DNA of 64,000 bases. Source: Streptomyces sp. NBC_00306 (GTDB lineage Bacteria > Actinomycetota > Actinomycetes > Streptomycetales > Streptomycetaceae). Location of the stretch: assembly GCF_036169555.1 (NCBI RefSeq), contig NZ_CP108032.1, forward strand, positions 4,774,001 through 4,838,000, in the 5' to 3' direction. The stretch's first letter is position 1. Each line of letters starts with the position of its first letter. Below the pieces are notes generated by a model. That model was given only the letters and a program-made list of their open reading frames with translations, searched no databases and was not told the DNA's origin. A program made the translations under genes and the position numbers. Below, one piece after another: positions 50,558-59,451 of the stretch.

Positions 50558-50710
50558 GGGCCCCTCTGCCGACGCGGGGTGCCGGGCATCGGTGGCCGGT
50601 GCGGGACCGGCCTTTCGCGCACCCGGTAGGTCCCGGCGCTCGCCGGCTGCCGTGCGCGCGCCCGGTATACGCGCAGGGCGCGTCGGGGCATGGGCAGGTC
50701 TGTCGTTCAC

Positions 50711-50910
50711 GTGTCGTGCTCCGTCCGCTTCCCCCGCAGCGAACGGGTCATGGCCCCCGGCTGCGTCCAGTGTTCTCCCCCACAGCGCGGAAGGGCTGGT
50801 CAGGGCCGCTTTCCGCGATGGACTAGACGGCTGTTCGATGCCTGGGGTTGCCCTGGAGGGCGACTTTTGTTCGGACGAGCGGCTGGCCGGCAGGCCCGGG
50901 AACCGGGTGA
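50711..50910. other. Gap between the PIG-L gene and the RNA-repair operon
   Basis: About 200 bp with no gene. It contains the putative upstream region of the PIG-L gene; no clear terminator hairpin for the repair operon is visible. Confidence 0.4.
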
Positions 50911-53685
50911 TCAGCGCAGGGTCGGGACCTCGCCGTTGCCGGCACGGGTGAGGGTCGTGCCCGGCAGTCCGCGCAGCCATCTGTCGGCGATCTCCGCGAG
51001 CCGGGCGCGGTCCGGTGGGGTGGAGCCCAGGCCTATGGCGTAGCGGACGGGGTCGGTGGTGAACGGGCGCGGCCAGGCGTGGAGATCCGTCGCACCGGCG
51101 TCCTCCAGGGCGGCCAGCAGCGCACGCATGCGTCCGCGGACGCGGCCCTCGTCGGGGCCCGGTGCCACCGTGACGACGGCCCAGGCCTCGTGGCGCCGGT
51201 GCAGCGGCGGCGGGGCGAGGAGCCCGGGCCAGGGGCCGGGTGTGGACTCCACCGTCTCCCAGGCGCGGAAGAGCTCCCGCGTGAGCAGGTCGCGGCCTCC
51301 GGCGCTCACCTGCTCGGTACAGGGGCGGACCGGTGCGCTCGGGGTCATGACCGTCATGGGCAGTTCCGTGCCGGGTCCGCCGATCGGCTCGCTCCAGTTC
51401 CACGCGGCCCAGGTGGCGAAGAAGTGCCGGAGCAGTCCGGCGGGCGGAAGCGCTCCCGCCTCGTGCACGGTGTGTGCGGCCAGCACGGCCCAGCCGATGC
51501 CCGGCAGCCCGCCGAAGGGCGCGGAGTCCAGTCCGCGGGCGCGCGCCCAGGCCTTGACCTCACGGGCGAGTCGGGCGAACGCCTCCGGGTGATCACCGGT
51601 GGTCGCCGCAACGGCTTCCGCGTCGCTCACCGCGCTGAGCGCCACCGCTGCCGCGTCGCTCAGTTCGGCCCGCCGTTGCACCGCTTCGTCCGCGGGCAGT
51701 GAGCCCGTGCCCACGACGGCGAGATCGACGTCCAGGCCGCCGGCCCGCAGCCGCAGCCCGGGGACACGTGCGCCGATCACCTCGCGCAGCCCGGTGGCAT
51801 CCGGCAGTGCCGCCGCCACCCTGGCCCGTACCTCGGCCGGATCGGGGGAGCCGGGCAGCGCGGCCACCAGGTCCAGATCGGCGCCGGGCAGGGCGCAGCC
51901 CATGCGCCGTGAGCCGACCAGGTGGACGACGCCGTCGGCGAGGGCGTCCGAGAGCCGCCGCAGGGTCCGCTGTGCGGATGCGTCGTCGTCCGGGGGACCG
52001 GGCAGGGCCGGGTCCGCGGCCTCGTCGGTCCAGCGCAGCTCGCCCGTCTCCAGCGCGACGGTCGCCCGCACCCGCATCGGCTCGTCGCCCCGCCGCGAGA
52101 GCAGGGCCAGCTCCCCGACCTTCGCCGGCATCGCGTCGAGGCGTGCCGCGCACTCGGCCACGAGGGCGTGCGGATCGCGTGTCCGGCCCAGACTCAGATG
52201 CGGGGTGTACCCCTCGCGACGGCCCCGGCAGCGCGGAAAGTACGTCTCCAGCGTGCTCCGCAGCCGTGCCCACGGCTCCTCGTCCGCGGCCGCCGGGTCC
52301 AGCCACACGGTCGCGTCCTCCCGGTGCCCGAAGCTGTGCACCCCGTCGAGGCGGGCGTCGAAGGGAGCGGTCGCGGCGGCCGCGGCGGACAGCGGGGGAG
52401 CGGCCCGTTCGAAGGCGTCCTCCGGCACGAAGCCGAAGAGCAGGTTCACGTGCGGCGGCCAGCGGTGGATCTGAGGGTCGTGCTCCGCACGGATCGCCTG
52501 CACGGGCGGCCAGAGGTCCCGTGGCGGGATCCAGGCCACCGCCGTCCGGGGTGTCGGCCGGTCGTCGAGCGCGCCGGGGGGTCCGCCGACGGGCGGACCC
52601 AGATCCACGGCGACACCGTAGTGGTCGGAGACGAACAGTCCGCCGGCGGCCGGGGTGTCCCCGTGGAGCACGGCGGAGACCGCTCGCAGGTCCTGCGTCC
52701 GCAGCAGCACCCGGTCCAGCCGGGACACGCGCCCCGAGAGCGACGAGACGGCCGCCAGCGGATTGGCGCCCGGGTCGAAGGTGGGTGTCCGGTCCTCAGG
52801 GCCGTGCACATCGCTCCAGGCGTCCCGCATGCCGAGCGCCGTCTGCGGCCCGCTCCCGCCCTCGTTGAAGTCGCCGGCCAGGACCACGTCGCCCTCCACG
52901 CCCGCCAGCCCTTCGGCGAGCCGGGCGAGCTCGGTCCGCCTGCGGCCGGCGCCGTCGGCGGAGTGGTCGCTGCTGAGGTGGGTCGCCGCGACCACGACCG
53001 GGCCGGTGGCGGTCTCGACGACGAGGGCAGCGACCGCCTTGTGCGGCCCGAGACCGTGGTGCCCCGCCTCCCGTACGGGCAGCCGGCTGAGCAGCAGAAG
53101 CCCGTGGTCGGCGATGTCCCTGCCCAGGGGATCGGTCCCGAGAGTCCAGCCGTCGCGCACCCACGGCTCCGCCATCAGCAGGGCGGCGAGCTTCGGTTCG
53201 ACCTCCTGGAGGGCGATGACATCGGCGTCGGCCTCGCGCAGGGCCGCCAGGAGAAGCGGCCGGCGCGCGGCGGTGTCGATGCGGTCGCTGTCGTAGCGGT
53301 CCCAGAGGGTGTTCCACGTCAGGACCCGCAGACCGGCGGCCGTCGGCATGCCCCCGGGTGCTGTCGCCGGCACCCACGCGTCGCGCTCCCACACGTACGG
53401 CGTCCGCGCCGTGAAGAAGGGCGCCCGCAGCCGCCGGGGACTGCGCACCCGTCCGGCATCGGTCGCGTCGATGCGGTCCGCTCCCGTGGCCCTGTCCCAC
53501 ACCACCTCGCCGTCCGCCTCGAAGAACAGCACCCGGTGCCACGGAATGTCGCCGCCGGGCACGAAGGCGGCCAGCGGCATCCGCTTGGGGGCCGCCCCGC
53601 GCTGGTTGATCCCGACCACGAAGCGCGCCGGATCGAACCGTGCGTCCCAGCGGACCCGGTGGTAGATCTCCTCGCTGGTGCGCAT
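50911..53685 (-). CDS. Five-part RNA repair protein: MJ1316 domain, EEP phosphatase, 2H phosphoesterase, nucleotidyltransferase, PAP-like C-terminus
   Basis: A 924-residue fusion. Residues 1-75 match the MJ1316 (DUF504) RNA-end domain: EEIYHRVRWD, IPWHRVLFF, VVWDRATGADRID. Residues 118-362 are an endonuclease/exonuclease/phosphatase fold with Asn125, Glu161 (LQEVE), His236, GDFNEG at 271-276, and SDHYGVAVD. Residues 382-550 are a 2H/LigT domain with PHVNLLF and PHLSLGR. Residues 570-690 are a nucleotidyltransferase with GSRRMG and Asp603/605 (ADLDLV), plus LDVDLAVV. The remainder resembles poly(A) polymerase central and RNA-binding domains. ATG 53685 directly abuts the ligase stop. Cytosolic; likely heals broken RNA ends. 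Confidence 0.85.
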   Translation of the reverse strand: MRTSEEIYHRVRWDARFDPARFVVGINQRGAAPKRMPLAAFVPGGDIPWHRVLFFEADGEVVWDRATGADRIDATDAGRVRSPRRLRAPFFTARTPYVWERDAWVPATAPGGMPTAAGLRVLTWNTLWDRYDSDRIDTAARRPLLLAALREADADVIALQEVEPKLAALLMAEPWVRDGWTLGTDPLGRDIADHGLLLLSRLPVREAGHHGLGPHKAVAALVVETATGPVVVAATHLSSDHSADGAGRRRTELARLAEGLAGVEGDVVLAGDFNEGGSGPQTALGMRDAWSDVHGPEDRTPTFDPGANPLAAVSSLSGRVSRLDRVLLRTQDLRAVSAVLHGDTPAAGGLFVSDHYGVAVDLGPPVGGPPGALDDRPTPRTAVAWIPPRDLWPPVQAIRAEHDPQIHRWPPHVNLLFGFVPEDAFERAAPPLSAAAAATAPFDARLDGVHSFGHREDATVWLDPAAADEEPWARLRSTLETYFPRCRGRREGYTPHLSLGRTRDPHALVAECAARLDAMPAKVGELALLSRRGDEPMRVRATVALETGELRWTDEAADPALPGPPDDDASAQRTLRRLSDALADGVVHLVGSRRMGCALPGADLDLVAALPGSPDPAEVRARVAAALPDATGLREVIGARVPGLRLRAGGLDVDLAVVGTGSLPADEAVQRRAELSDAAAVALSAVSDAEAVAATTGDHPEAFARLAREVKAWARARGLDSAPFGGLPGIGWAVLAAHTVHEAGALPPAGLLRHFFATWAAWNWSEPIGGPGTELPMTVMTPSAPVRPCTEQVSAGGRDLLTRELFRAWETVESTPGPWPGLLAPPPLHRRHEAWAVVTVAPGPDEGRVRGRMRALLAALEDAGATDLHAWPRPFTTDPVRYAIGLGSTPPDRARLAEIADRWLRGLPGTTLTRAGNGEVPTLR

Positions 53686-55368
53686 CTATGCCTCCTCCTC
53701 CACGGTCCCGCTCGCGCCGATGTACCAGGTGCGGTGGGCCTGGCCGGGGTACGGAGGGGAGAACCGGTGCACCTGCGAGGCGAGGACCTCGGGCGGCACG
53801 GGGTGCGTCCGCCGCGCGTTGCGCCGGACCAGCTCCTCCTCGTCGACGAGTGCCACGGCGTGCGTGGTCAGGGCGTCGCGCCGGCGCGCGACGGAGTGCA
53901 CCAGCGAGCGCTGGTGCGCGTTGAGCGACGTGGCGTCCCACACCACGGTCCCGCCGGCCGCGAGAGCCGCGTCCAGCCGGTCGAGTCCGTCGCGCAGCAC
54001 GTCACCGTTGGCCTTCTGGTCGGCGCGCGACCCGCGTGCCTCGCGCAGATCGTCCAGCGAGATGTACGCGTCGATTCCGGGAAGCCCGCGGGCGAAGGTG
54101 CTCTTCCCGCTGCCCGACGGGCCGACCGTCTGGATCAGCCGGGGGAAGTCCCCGGACCGCCATCGCCATGTCGCGGCCACGGCCTCGTCGGCGGTCGTGA
54201 TCTTCCCGAGGGCGTACGCCTCCCGTGCCTCGGCCACGCACCGGGCCGCCGCGTCCGGGTCCAGGTCCGCGAACGTCTCCCGCAGACCGTCCAGGGTGCC
54301 GATGCCCTCCGCGTGCAGCGCGGACCAGTCCACCTGCTCGCGTGCCCCGGCGTCCTCGGCCGTCGCGCGGGCGACGGCGTGCAGGACGCCGAGGTCGGCG
54401 GCGTACGACATCCGCACCAGCCCGGTGCGCCGCTCCTCGTCCGGGTAGGGCCGCTGCAGCCGGGCCCGGAGCCCGACGAGGTCGGCGACCTTGCGGGCCT
54501 GCGCCATGCCCTGGGAGACGGCGAGGAGCGCTCCCACCCGGGGCCGCGGGCTCCGGTGCAGCAGGGCGGCCAGAACGCCGGCGAGCCGGTCGTCGCCGGT
54601 GCGCCCGAGCACGTCGAGTGCCGCGGACACCTCGGCCACGACCGCCTCGTCCCGGGCGTCTCCCGCACGCAGGCCGAGGGCGGCCGACAGGGCGGCGGCC
54701 CCCGGCGTGCCCCCGGACCGGACGTCCCACAGCGCCGCCGCCGGTCCGCGCCCGTTCTCCACCACGGCGGCGTACATCCAGTGCGTGTCCGTCCGCACAT
54801 GCCCGCGCCGCACCCACTTGGCCATGCGCCGACCGAAGTCCTCGGGGCCGAAGCCGTCGGCGGTCCGCACGACGTAGCCCTCCTGGCAGGCGAGGTCGAG
54901 GTTCAGGGCGCGCAGGGCCCGCTCGCCGCGGCCGTCGAGGATCCCGCGCCACAGCACCGGGGGCACCGGGATCCCCAGCCCGCGCAGGAAGGCCACGGTC
55001 CGGTCCCAGTCCAGGCAGTGGCCGTCGGCGTCCCACACGGAGAAGCCGTAGAACCAGCTGTCGAGGTTCTCGTACGCGAGTGAGTGACGGGCGTACATGT
55101 TCTCGCCGCACACCCGCCAGCCCGCGGGGAGTGCGTGGCCGATGCGGCCCTGGAGCGCCTTGACCCAGGCACGCGAGGGGTGGTGGCCGGAGTCCGGCGA
55201 CCGGGCGTGCAGTCCGTCGGCGTACAGGGTGGTGTTCTCGCCGTCGAGCTTCTCGGTGACGACGACCTCGCGGCCGGCCAGTCCGGACAGGTCGGCGGTC
55301 CGCACATCGTCGGGGGAGACGCCCGGCGACCACGGCAGGTGCGGTGTCCGCGGATAGTGCGTCCGCAT
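53686..55368 (-). CDS. RNA ligase fused to polynucleotide kinase
   Basis: A 560-residue protein. The ligase half has motif I TEKLDGEN (adenylated Lys40), motif III SWFYGFSVWD (about 104-113), motif IV EGYVVR (Glu163) and motif V AKWVRR (Lys184), typical of the Rnl2/Rnl family. A helical region of about 200 residues without recognised motifs follows. The C-terminal kinase has P-loop GPSGSGKST (416-424), SLDDLRE and VVWDATSLN, like the PNK family. It phosphorylates 5'-OH RNA and seals 3'-OH/5'-PO4 ends. ATG 55368 follows GGGGGGCC. It is the first gene of a two-gene unit. Confidence 0.87.
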   Translation of the reverse strand: MRTHYPRTPHLPWSPGVSPDDVRTADLSGLAGREVVVTEKLDGENTTLYADGLHARSPDSGHHPSRAWVKALQGRIGHALPAGWRVCGENMYARHSLAYENLDSWFYGFSVWDADGHCLDWDRTVAFLRGLGIPVPPVLWRGILDGRGERALRALNLDLACQEGYVVRTADGFGPEDFGRRMAKWVRRGHVRTDTHWMYAAVVENGRGPAAALWDVRSGGTPGAAALSAALGLRAGDARDEAVVAEVSAALDVLGRTGDDRLAGVLAALLHRSPRPRVGALLAVSQGMAQARKVADLVGLRARLQRPYPDEERRTGLVRMSYAADLGVLHAVARATAEDAGAREQVDWSALHAEGIGTLDGLRETFADLDPDAAARCVAEAREAYALGKITTADEAVAATWRWRSGDFPRLIQTVGPSGSGKSTFARGLPGIDAYISLDDLREARGSRADQKANGDVLRDGLDRLDAALAAGGTVVWDATSLNAHQRSLVHSVARRRDALTTHAVALVDEEELVRRNARRTHPVPPEVLASQVHRFSPPYPGQAHRTWYIGASGTVEEEA

Positions 55369-55535
55369 GGTGATCGGCCCCCCGGTGACGATGATGTGCC
55401 CGGCAACTGTAGGAGCCGGGGGAGGCGTTGCTCGAACGAATTGGCGCCGGTGGAGGTGTCCACGGCCGGACGGGCGGCGGGGTGTCCACGGCGTGGCCGG
55501 GGGCTCCCGTGGTCCCGCGGTCCGCGCGCCGGGGT

Positions 55536-55563
55536 TTGACAGCAAAAGCCGCGGGGGTAATCT
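55536..55563 (+). promoter_or_regulatory. S10 operon promoter
   Basis: TTGACA (55536-55541), 16-bp spacer, TAATCT (55558-55563), a near-consensus promoter. The RNA leader to rpsJ would be about 370 nt. The 569-bp gap also must contain the leftward promoter of the RNA-repair operon, which I cannot pin down. Confidence 0.65.
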
Positions 55564-55851
55564 CTTCGGCTCGATTGGCCAGGGCGCGGGGCCGTATGGC
55601 AGACTATCCGGGTTGCTCGGTTGAGTGCCGATGCTGCGCGCCTCCCGCCGGGAGGACCGGAAGCGAGTCCCACAGTACTCGTCGCTCCAACTGCCCACCG
55701 GGCAGCGCTGGAGCGGACGTACGGGAATCTTCCGGGAAGTGTCAGCGGGGTACCAGCCAGGCACTCGGTGGGTGTTCTTCCCCCGATGCGCGGCTCAGGC
55801 CCGCACCCCCTTGGTTGGGAAATCCTTCGGGAGATCTTCGTAGAGGGAGTG

Positions 55852-55879
55852 CGACACGCCCGACCGCGGGGGTCGGAGA
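55852..55879 (+). promoter_or_regulatory. Leader hairpin element before rpsJ (shared with rpsL)
   Basis: The element contains CCCGACCGCGGGGGTCGG and differs from the one before rpsL at two positions in 28. Confidence 0.6.
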
Positions 55880-55937
55880 AGAATGCAGTACCCGCCGAGT
55901 TCCGGAGCGTTACGAGAGACAGGACTACTGAGTAGCC

Positions 55938-56246
55938 ATGGCGGGACAGAAGATCCGCATCCGGCTCAAGGCCTACGACCACGAGGTCATCGACTCTTCG
56001 GCGAAGAAGATCGTCGAGACGGTGACGCGTACTGGTGCGTCGGTCGCAGGCCCGGTGCCGCTGCCCACTGAGAAGAACGTGTACTGCGTCATCAAGTCGC
56101 CGCACAAGTACAAGGACTCGCGCGAGCACTTCGAGATGCGCACGCACAAGCGCCTGATCGACATTCTCGACCCGACGCCCAAGACCGTTGACTCGTTGAT
56201 GCGCCTGGACCTTCCGGCCGGCGTCGACATCGAGATCAAGCTCTGA
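55938..56246 (+). CDS. rpsJ: 30S ribosomal protein S10
   Basis: A 102-residue protein; KIRIRLKAYDHEVIDSSAKKIVETV is the family start, and the C-terminus is ILDPTPKTVDSLMRLDLPAGVDIEIKL-like. It also serves as NusE. First gene of the S10 operon. Confidence 0.97.
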   Translation: MAGQKIRIRLKAYDHEVIDSSAKKIVETVTRTGASVAGPVPLPTEKNVYCVIKSPHKYKDSREHFEMRTHKRLIDILDPTPKTVDSLMRLDLPAGVDIEIKL

Positions 56247-56260
56247 GAGGCGCGGAAGAG

Positions 56261-56905
56261 ATGGCAAAGCAGATCAAGGGCGTCCTGGGCGAGAAGCTCG
56301 GCATGACCCAGGTCTGGGACGAGAACAACCGTGTCGTCCCGGTGACCGTCGTCAAGGCCGGGCCGTGTGTTGTCACCCAGGTCCGTACGAATGACTCCGA
56401 CGGCTACGAGTCGGTCCAGATCGCCTTCGGCGAGATCGACCCTCGCAAGGTGAACAAGCCCCTCAAGGGCCACTTCGCCAAGGCCGACGTGACCCCCCGC
56501 CGCCACCTGGTGGAGCTCCGTACCTCCGATGCTGCCGAGTACACGCTCGGCCAGGAGATCACTGCCGAGGTGTTCGAGTCCGGCGTCAAGGTTGACGTCA
56601 CGGGCAAGAGCAAGGGCAAGGGCTTCGCCGGTGTCATGAAGCGTCACAACTTCAAGGGCCTCGGCGCCGGTCACGGCACCCAGCGCAAGCACCGCTCTCC
56701 CGGCTCCATCGGTGGCTGTGCCACCCCGGGCCGTGTGTTCAAGGGCCTCCGTATGGCGGGCCGCATGGGCAACGAGCGGGTCACCACCCAGAACCTGACC
56801 GTTCACGCCGTTGACGCGGAGAAGGGCCTGCTGCTCATCAAGGGCGCGGTTCCTGGTCCCAACGGCGGCCTGGTCCTGGTCCGCACTGCGGCCAAGGGGG
56901 CCTGA
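56261..56905 (+). CDS. rplC: 50S ribosomal protein L3
   Basis: A 214-residue early-assembly protein near the peptidyl-transferase centre. It begins QIKGVLGEKLGMTQVWDE, and the loop GHGTQRKHRSPGSIG is intact. GGAAGAG precedes ATG 56261. Confidence 0.97.
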   Translation: MAKQIKGVLGEKLGMTQVWDENNRVVPVTVVKAGPCVVTQVRTNDSDGYESVQIAFGEIDPRKVNKPLKGHFAKADVTPRRHLVELRTSDAAEYTLGQEITAEVFESGVKVDVTGKSKGKGFAGVMKRHNFKGLGAGHGTQRKHRSPGSIGGCATPGRVFKGLRMAGRMGNERVTTQNLTVHAVDAEKGLLLIKGAVPGPNGGLVLVRTAAKGA

Positions 56906-56910
56906 GGACT

Positions 56911-57570
56911 ATGAGCACCATTGACATTCTGTCGCCCGCGGGCGACAAGTCCGGGACCGTTGAGCTCCCGGCCGAGATCTTCGACGCCAAGGTCAGCATC
57001 CCGCTGATCCACCAGGTCGTCGTCGCGCAGCTGGCCGCCGCCCGTCAGGGCACGCACAAGGTCAAGACGCGTGGCGAGGTCCGTGGTGGTGGCAAGAAGC
57101 CCTACCGCCAGAAGGGCACCGGCCGCGCCCGTCAGGGTTCGACCCGTGCACCGCAGTTCGCCGGCGGTGGCGTTGTCCACGGCCCCGTGCCGCGTGACTA
57201 CTCGCAGCGGACCCCGAAGAAGATGAAGGCCGCCGCCCTGCGCGGTGCCCTCTCCGACCGGGCCCGTCACTCCCGTATCCACGTCGTCTCCGGCGTGGTC
57301 GAGGGTGCGGCTTCCACCAAGGCCGCCAAGACGCTGTTCGGCAAGATCTCGGAGCGCAAGAACCTGCTCCTGGTCGTCGACCGCGCCGACGAGGCCGCGT
57401 GGCTGTCCGCCCGCAACCTGCCCCAGGTGCACATCCTGGAGCCGGGCCAGCTGAACACGTACGACGTGCTCGTCTCCGACGACGTGGTCTTCACCCAGGC
57501 CGCTTTCGAGTCCTTCGTGTCCGGCGCGCCTACTGGCCGGAACGCTGAGACCGAAGGGAGCGACGCCTGA
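56911..57570 (+). CDS. rplD: 50S ribosomal protein L4
   Basis: A 219-residue protein whose extended loop (GGKKPYRQKGTGRARQGS) lines the exit tunnel. Elsewhere L4 is the autogenous repressor of the S10 operon. The stop overlaps rplW by one base. Confidence 0.97.
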   Translation: MSTIDILSPAGDKSGTVELPAEIFDAKVSIPLIHQVVVAQLAAARQGTHKVKTRGEVRGGGKKPYRQKGTGRARQGSTRAPQFAGGGVVHGPVPRDYSQRTPKKMKAAALRGALSDRARHSRIHVVSGVVEGAASTKAAKTLFGKISERKNLLLVVDRADEAAWLSARNLPQVHILEPGQLNTYDVLVSDDVVFTQAAFESFVSGAPTGRNAETEGSDA

Positions 57571-57893
57571 TGACTGAGGCCGTCGTCACCAGCAAGACGT
57601 ACTCGGACCCGCGCGACATTCTTGTCAAGCCGGTTGTGTCCGAGAAGAGCTACGCGCTTCTGGACGAGAACAAGTACACGTTCATCGTCGACCCGCGCGC
57701 GAACAAGACCCAGATCAAGCAGGCCGTCGAGGCGGTCTTCTCGGTCAAGGTCACCGGGGTCAACACGATCAACCGCCAGGGCAAGCGCAAGCGCACCCGC
57801 ACCGGTTTCGGCAAGCGCTCCGACACGAAGCGCGCCATCGTGACCCTCGCCGAGGGCGACCGTATCGACATCTTCGGCGGCCCGACCTCCTGA
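57570..57893 (+). CDS. rplW: 50S ribosomal protein L23
   Basis: A 107-residue tunnel-exit protein and docking site for SRP and trigger factor. DPRDILVKPVVSEKSYALLDENKYTF is typical. ATG 57570 overlaps the rplD stop. Confidence 0.96.
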   Translation: MTEAVVTSKTYSDPRDILVKPVVSEKSYALLDENKYTFIVDPRANKTQIKQAVEAVFSVKVTGVNTINRQGKRKRTRTGFGKRSDTKRAIVTLAEGDRIDIFGGPTS

Positions 57894-57932
57894 CGGAGGT
57901 CGAGTCGTCCGGAATCGGACGAGGACTGAGAA

Positions 57933-58769
57933 ATGGGTATCCGCAAGTACAAGCCGACGACCCCGGGCCGTCGTGGCTCCAGCGTCGCCGACTTTGTCGA
58001 GATCACGCGGTCCACGCCGGAGAAGTCGCTGGTCCGCCCCCTGCACAGCAAGGGCGGCCGTAACAACACCGGTCGTGTGACCGTCCGTCACCAGGGCGGT
58101 GGCCACAAGCGCGCCTACCGCGTGATCGACTTCCGTCGTCACGACAAGGACGGCGTGCCGGCCAAGGTCGCTCACATCGAGTACGACCCGAACCGCACCG
58201 CGCGCATCGCGCTTCTGCACTACGCAGACGGCGAGAAGCGCTACATCATCGCGCCGCGTGGCCTGTCGCAGGGCGACCGTGTCGAGAACGGCCCGGCCGC
58301 CGACATCAAGCCCGGCAACAACCTGGCGCTGCGCAACATCCCGGTCGGTACGACCATCCACGCCATCGAGCTGCGGCCCGGCGGCGGCGCGAAGTTCGCC
58401 CGCTCCGCGGGTGCCTCCGTGCAGCTGCTGGCGAAGGAGGGCCAGATGGCCCACCTGCGTATGCCGTCCGGCGAGATTCGCCTGGTCGACGTCCGCTGCC
58501 GCGCCACCATCGGCGAGGTCGGCAACGCCGAGCAGTCGAACATCAACTGGGGCAAGGCCGGCCGCCTGCGCTGGAAGGGCGTCCGCCCGACCGTCCGCGG
58601 TGTCGCGATGAACCCGGTTGACCACCCGCACGGTGGTGGTGAGGGCAAGACCTCCGGTGGTCGCCACCCGGTCAGCCCGTGGGGTCAGAAGGAGGGTCGT
58701 ACTCGTTCTCCCAAGAAGGCGAGCAACAAGTACATCGTCCGCCGCCGCAAGACGAACAAGAAGCGCTAG
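57933..58769 (+). CDS. rplB: 50S ribosomal protein L2
   Basis: A 278-residue protein needed for peptidyl-transferase centre assembly. MGIRKYKPTTPGRRG, PVDHPHGGGEGKTSGGRHP with the conserved His, and a Lys/Arg-rich C-terminus are all present. GAGGACTGAG precedes ATG 57933. Confidence 0.97.
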   Translation: MGIRKYKPTTPGRRGSSVADFVEITRSTPEKSLVRPLHSKGGRNNTGRVTVRHQGGGHKRAYRVIDFRRHDKDGVPAKVAHIEYDPNRTARIALLHYADGEKRYIIAPRGLSQGDRVENGPAADIKPGNNLALRNIPVGTTIHAIELRPGGGAKFARSAGASVQLLAKEGQMAHLRMPSGEIRLVDVRCRATIGEVGNAEQSNINWGKAGRLRWKGVRPTVRGVAMNPVDHPHGGGEGKTSGGRHPVSPWGQKEGRTRSPKKASNKYIVRRRKTNKKR

Positions 58770-58781
58770 GAGCGGGTTTAG

Positions 58782-59063
58782 ATGCCGCGCAGTCTCAAGA
58801 AGGGGCCCTTCGTCGACGACCACCTGATCAAGAAGGTGGATGTCCAGAACGAAGCCGGCACCAAGAACGTCATCAAGACCTGGTCCCGTCGCTCGATGAT
58901 CGTCCCGGCCATGCTGGGTCACACCATCGCGGTGCACAACGGCAAGATCCACGTCCCGGTGTTCGTCACCGAGTCGATGGTCGGCCACAAGCTCGGCGAG
59001 TTCTCGCCGACTCGCACCTTCCGCGGCCACGTCAAGGACGACCGGAAGTCGAAGCGCCGCTAA
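58782..59063 (+). CDS. rpsS: 30S ribosomal protein S19
   Basis: A 93-residue head protein, MPRSLKKGPFVDDHL, ending GHVKDDRKSKRR. GGAGCGGG precedes ATG 58782. Confidence 0.97.
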   Translation: MPRSLKKGPFVDDHLIKKVDVQNEAGTKNVIKTWSRRSMIVPAMLGHTIAVHNGKIHVPVFVTESMVGHKLGEFSPTRTFRGHVKDDRKSKRR

Positions 59064-59103
59064 GGCGGGGTGACTGACTATGACTTACACCGAAGGGACA
59101 ACC

Positions 59104-59451
59104 ATGGAAGCCAGGGCCCAGGCGCGGTACATCCGCGTCACGCCCATGAAGGCCCGCCGAGTGGTGGACCTCATCCGTGGCATGGATGCCACGGAGGCTC
59201 AGGCGGTCCTGCGTTTCGCCCCGCAGGCCGCGAGCGTGCCGGTTGGCAAGGTGCTGGACAGCGCCATTGCCAACGCTGCACACAACTACGACCACACCGA
59301 CGCCTCTTCGCTGGTCATCAGCGAGGCGTACGTGGACGAGGGCCCGACCCTGAAGCGGTTCCGTCCGCGTGCTCAGGGCCGTGCCTACCGGATCCGTAAG
59401 CGGACCAGCCACATCACCGTGGTCGTCAGCAGCAAGGAAGGAACCCGGTAA
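59104..59451 (+). CDS. rplV: 50S ribosomal protein L22
   Basis: A 115-residue tunnel protein. ATG 59104 (MEARAQARYIRVTPMKARRV) is preceded by GAAGGGACAACC; an ATG at 59080 would add eight residues. The stop overlaps the rpsC start by one base. Confidence 0.95.
   Translation: MEARAQARYIRVTPMKARRVVDLIRGMDATEAQAVLRFAPQAASVPVGKVLDSAIANAAHNYDHTDASSLVISEAYVDEGPTLKRFRPRAQGRAYRIRKRTSHITVVVSSKEGTR

Noticed and set aside
48374..55937. A toxin or ribonuclease gene paired with the RNA-repair operon
   Set aside because: I looked for a nuclease toxin or antitoxin next to the repair genes; the only neighbour is the PIG-L gene, and the gaps hold no credible small gene.
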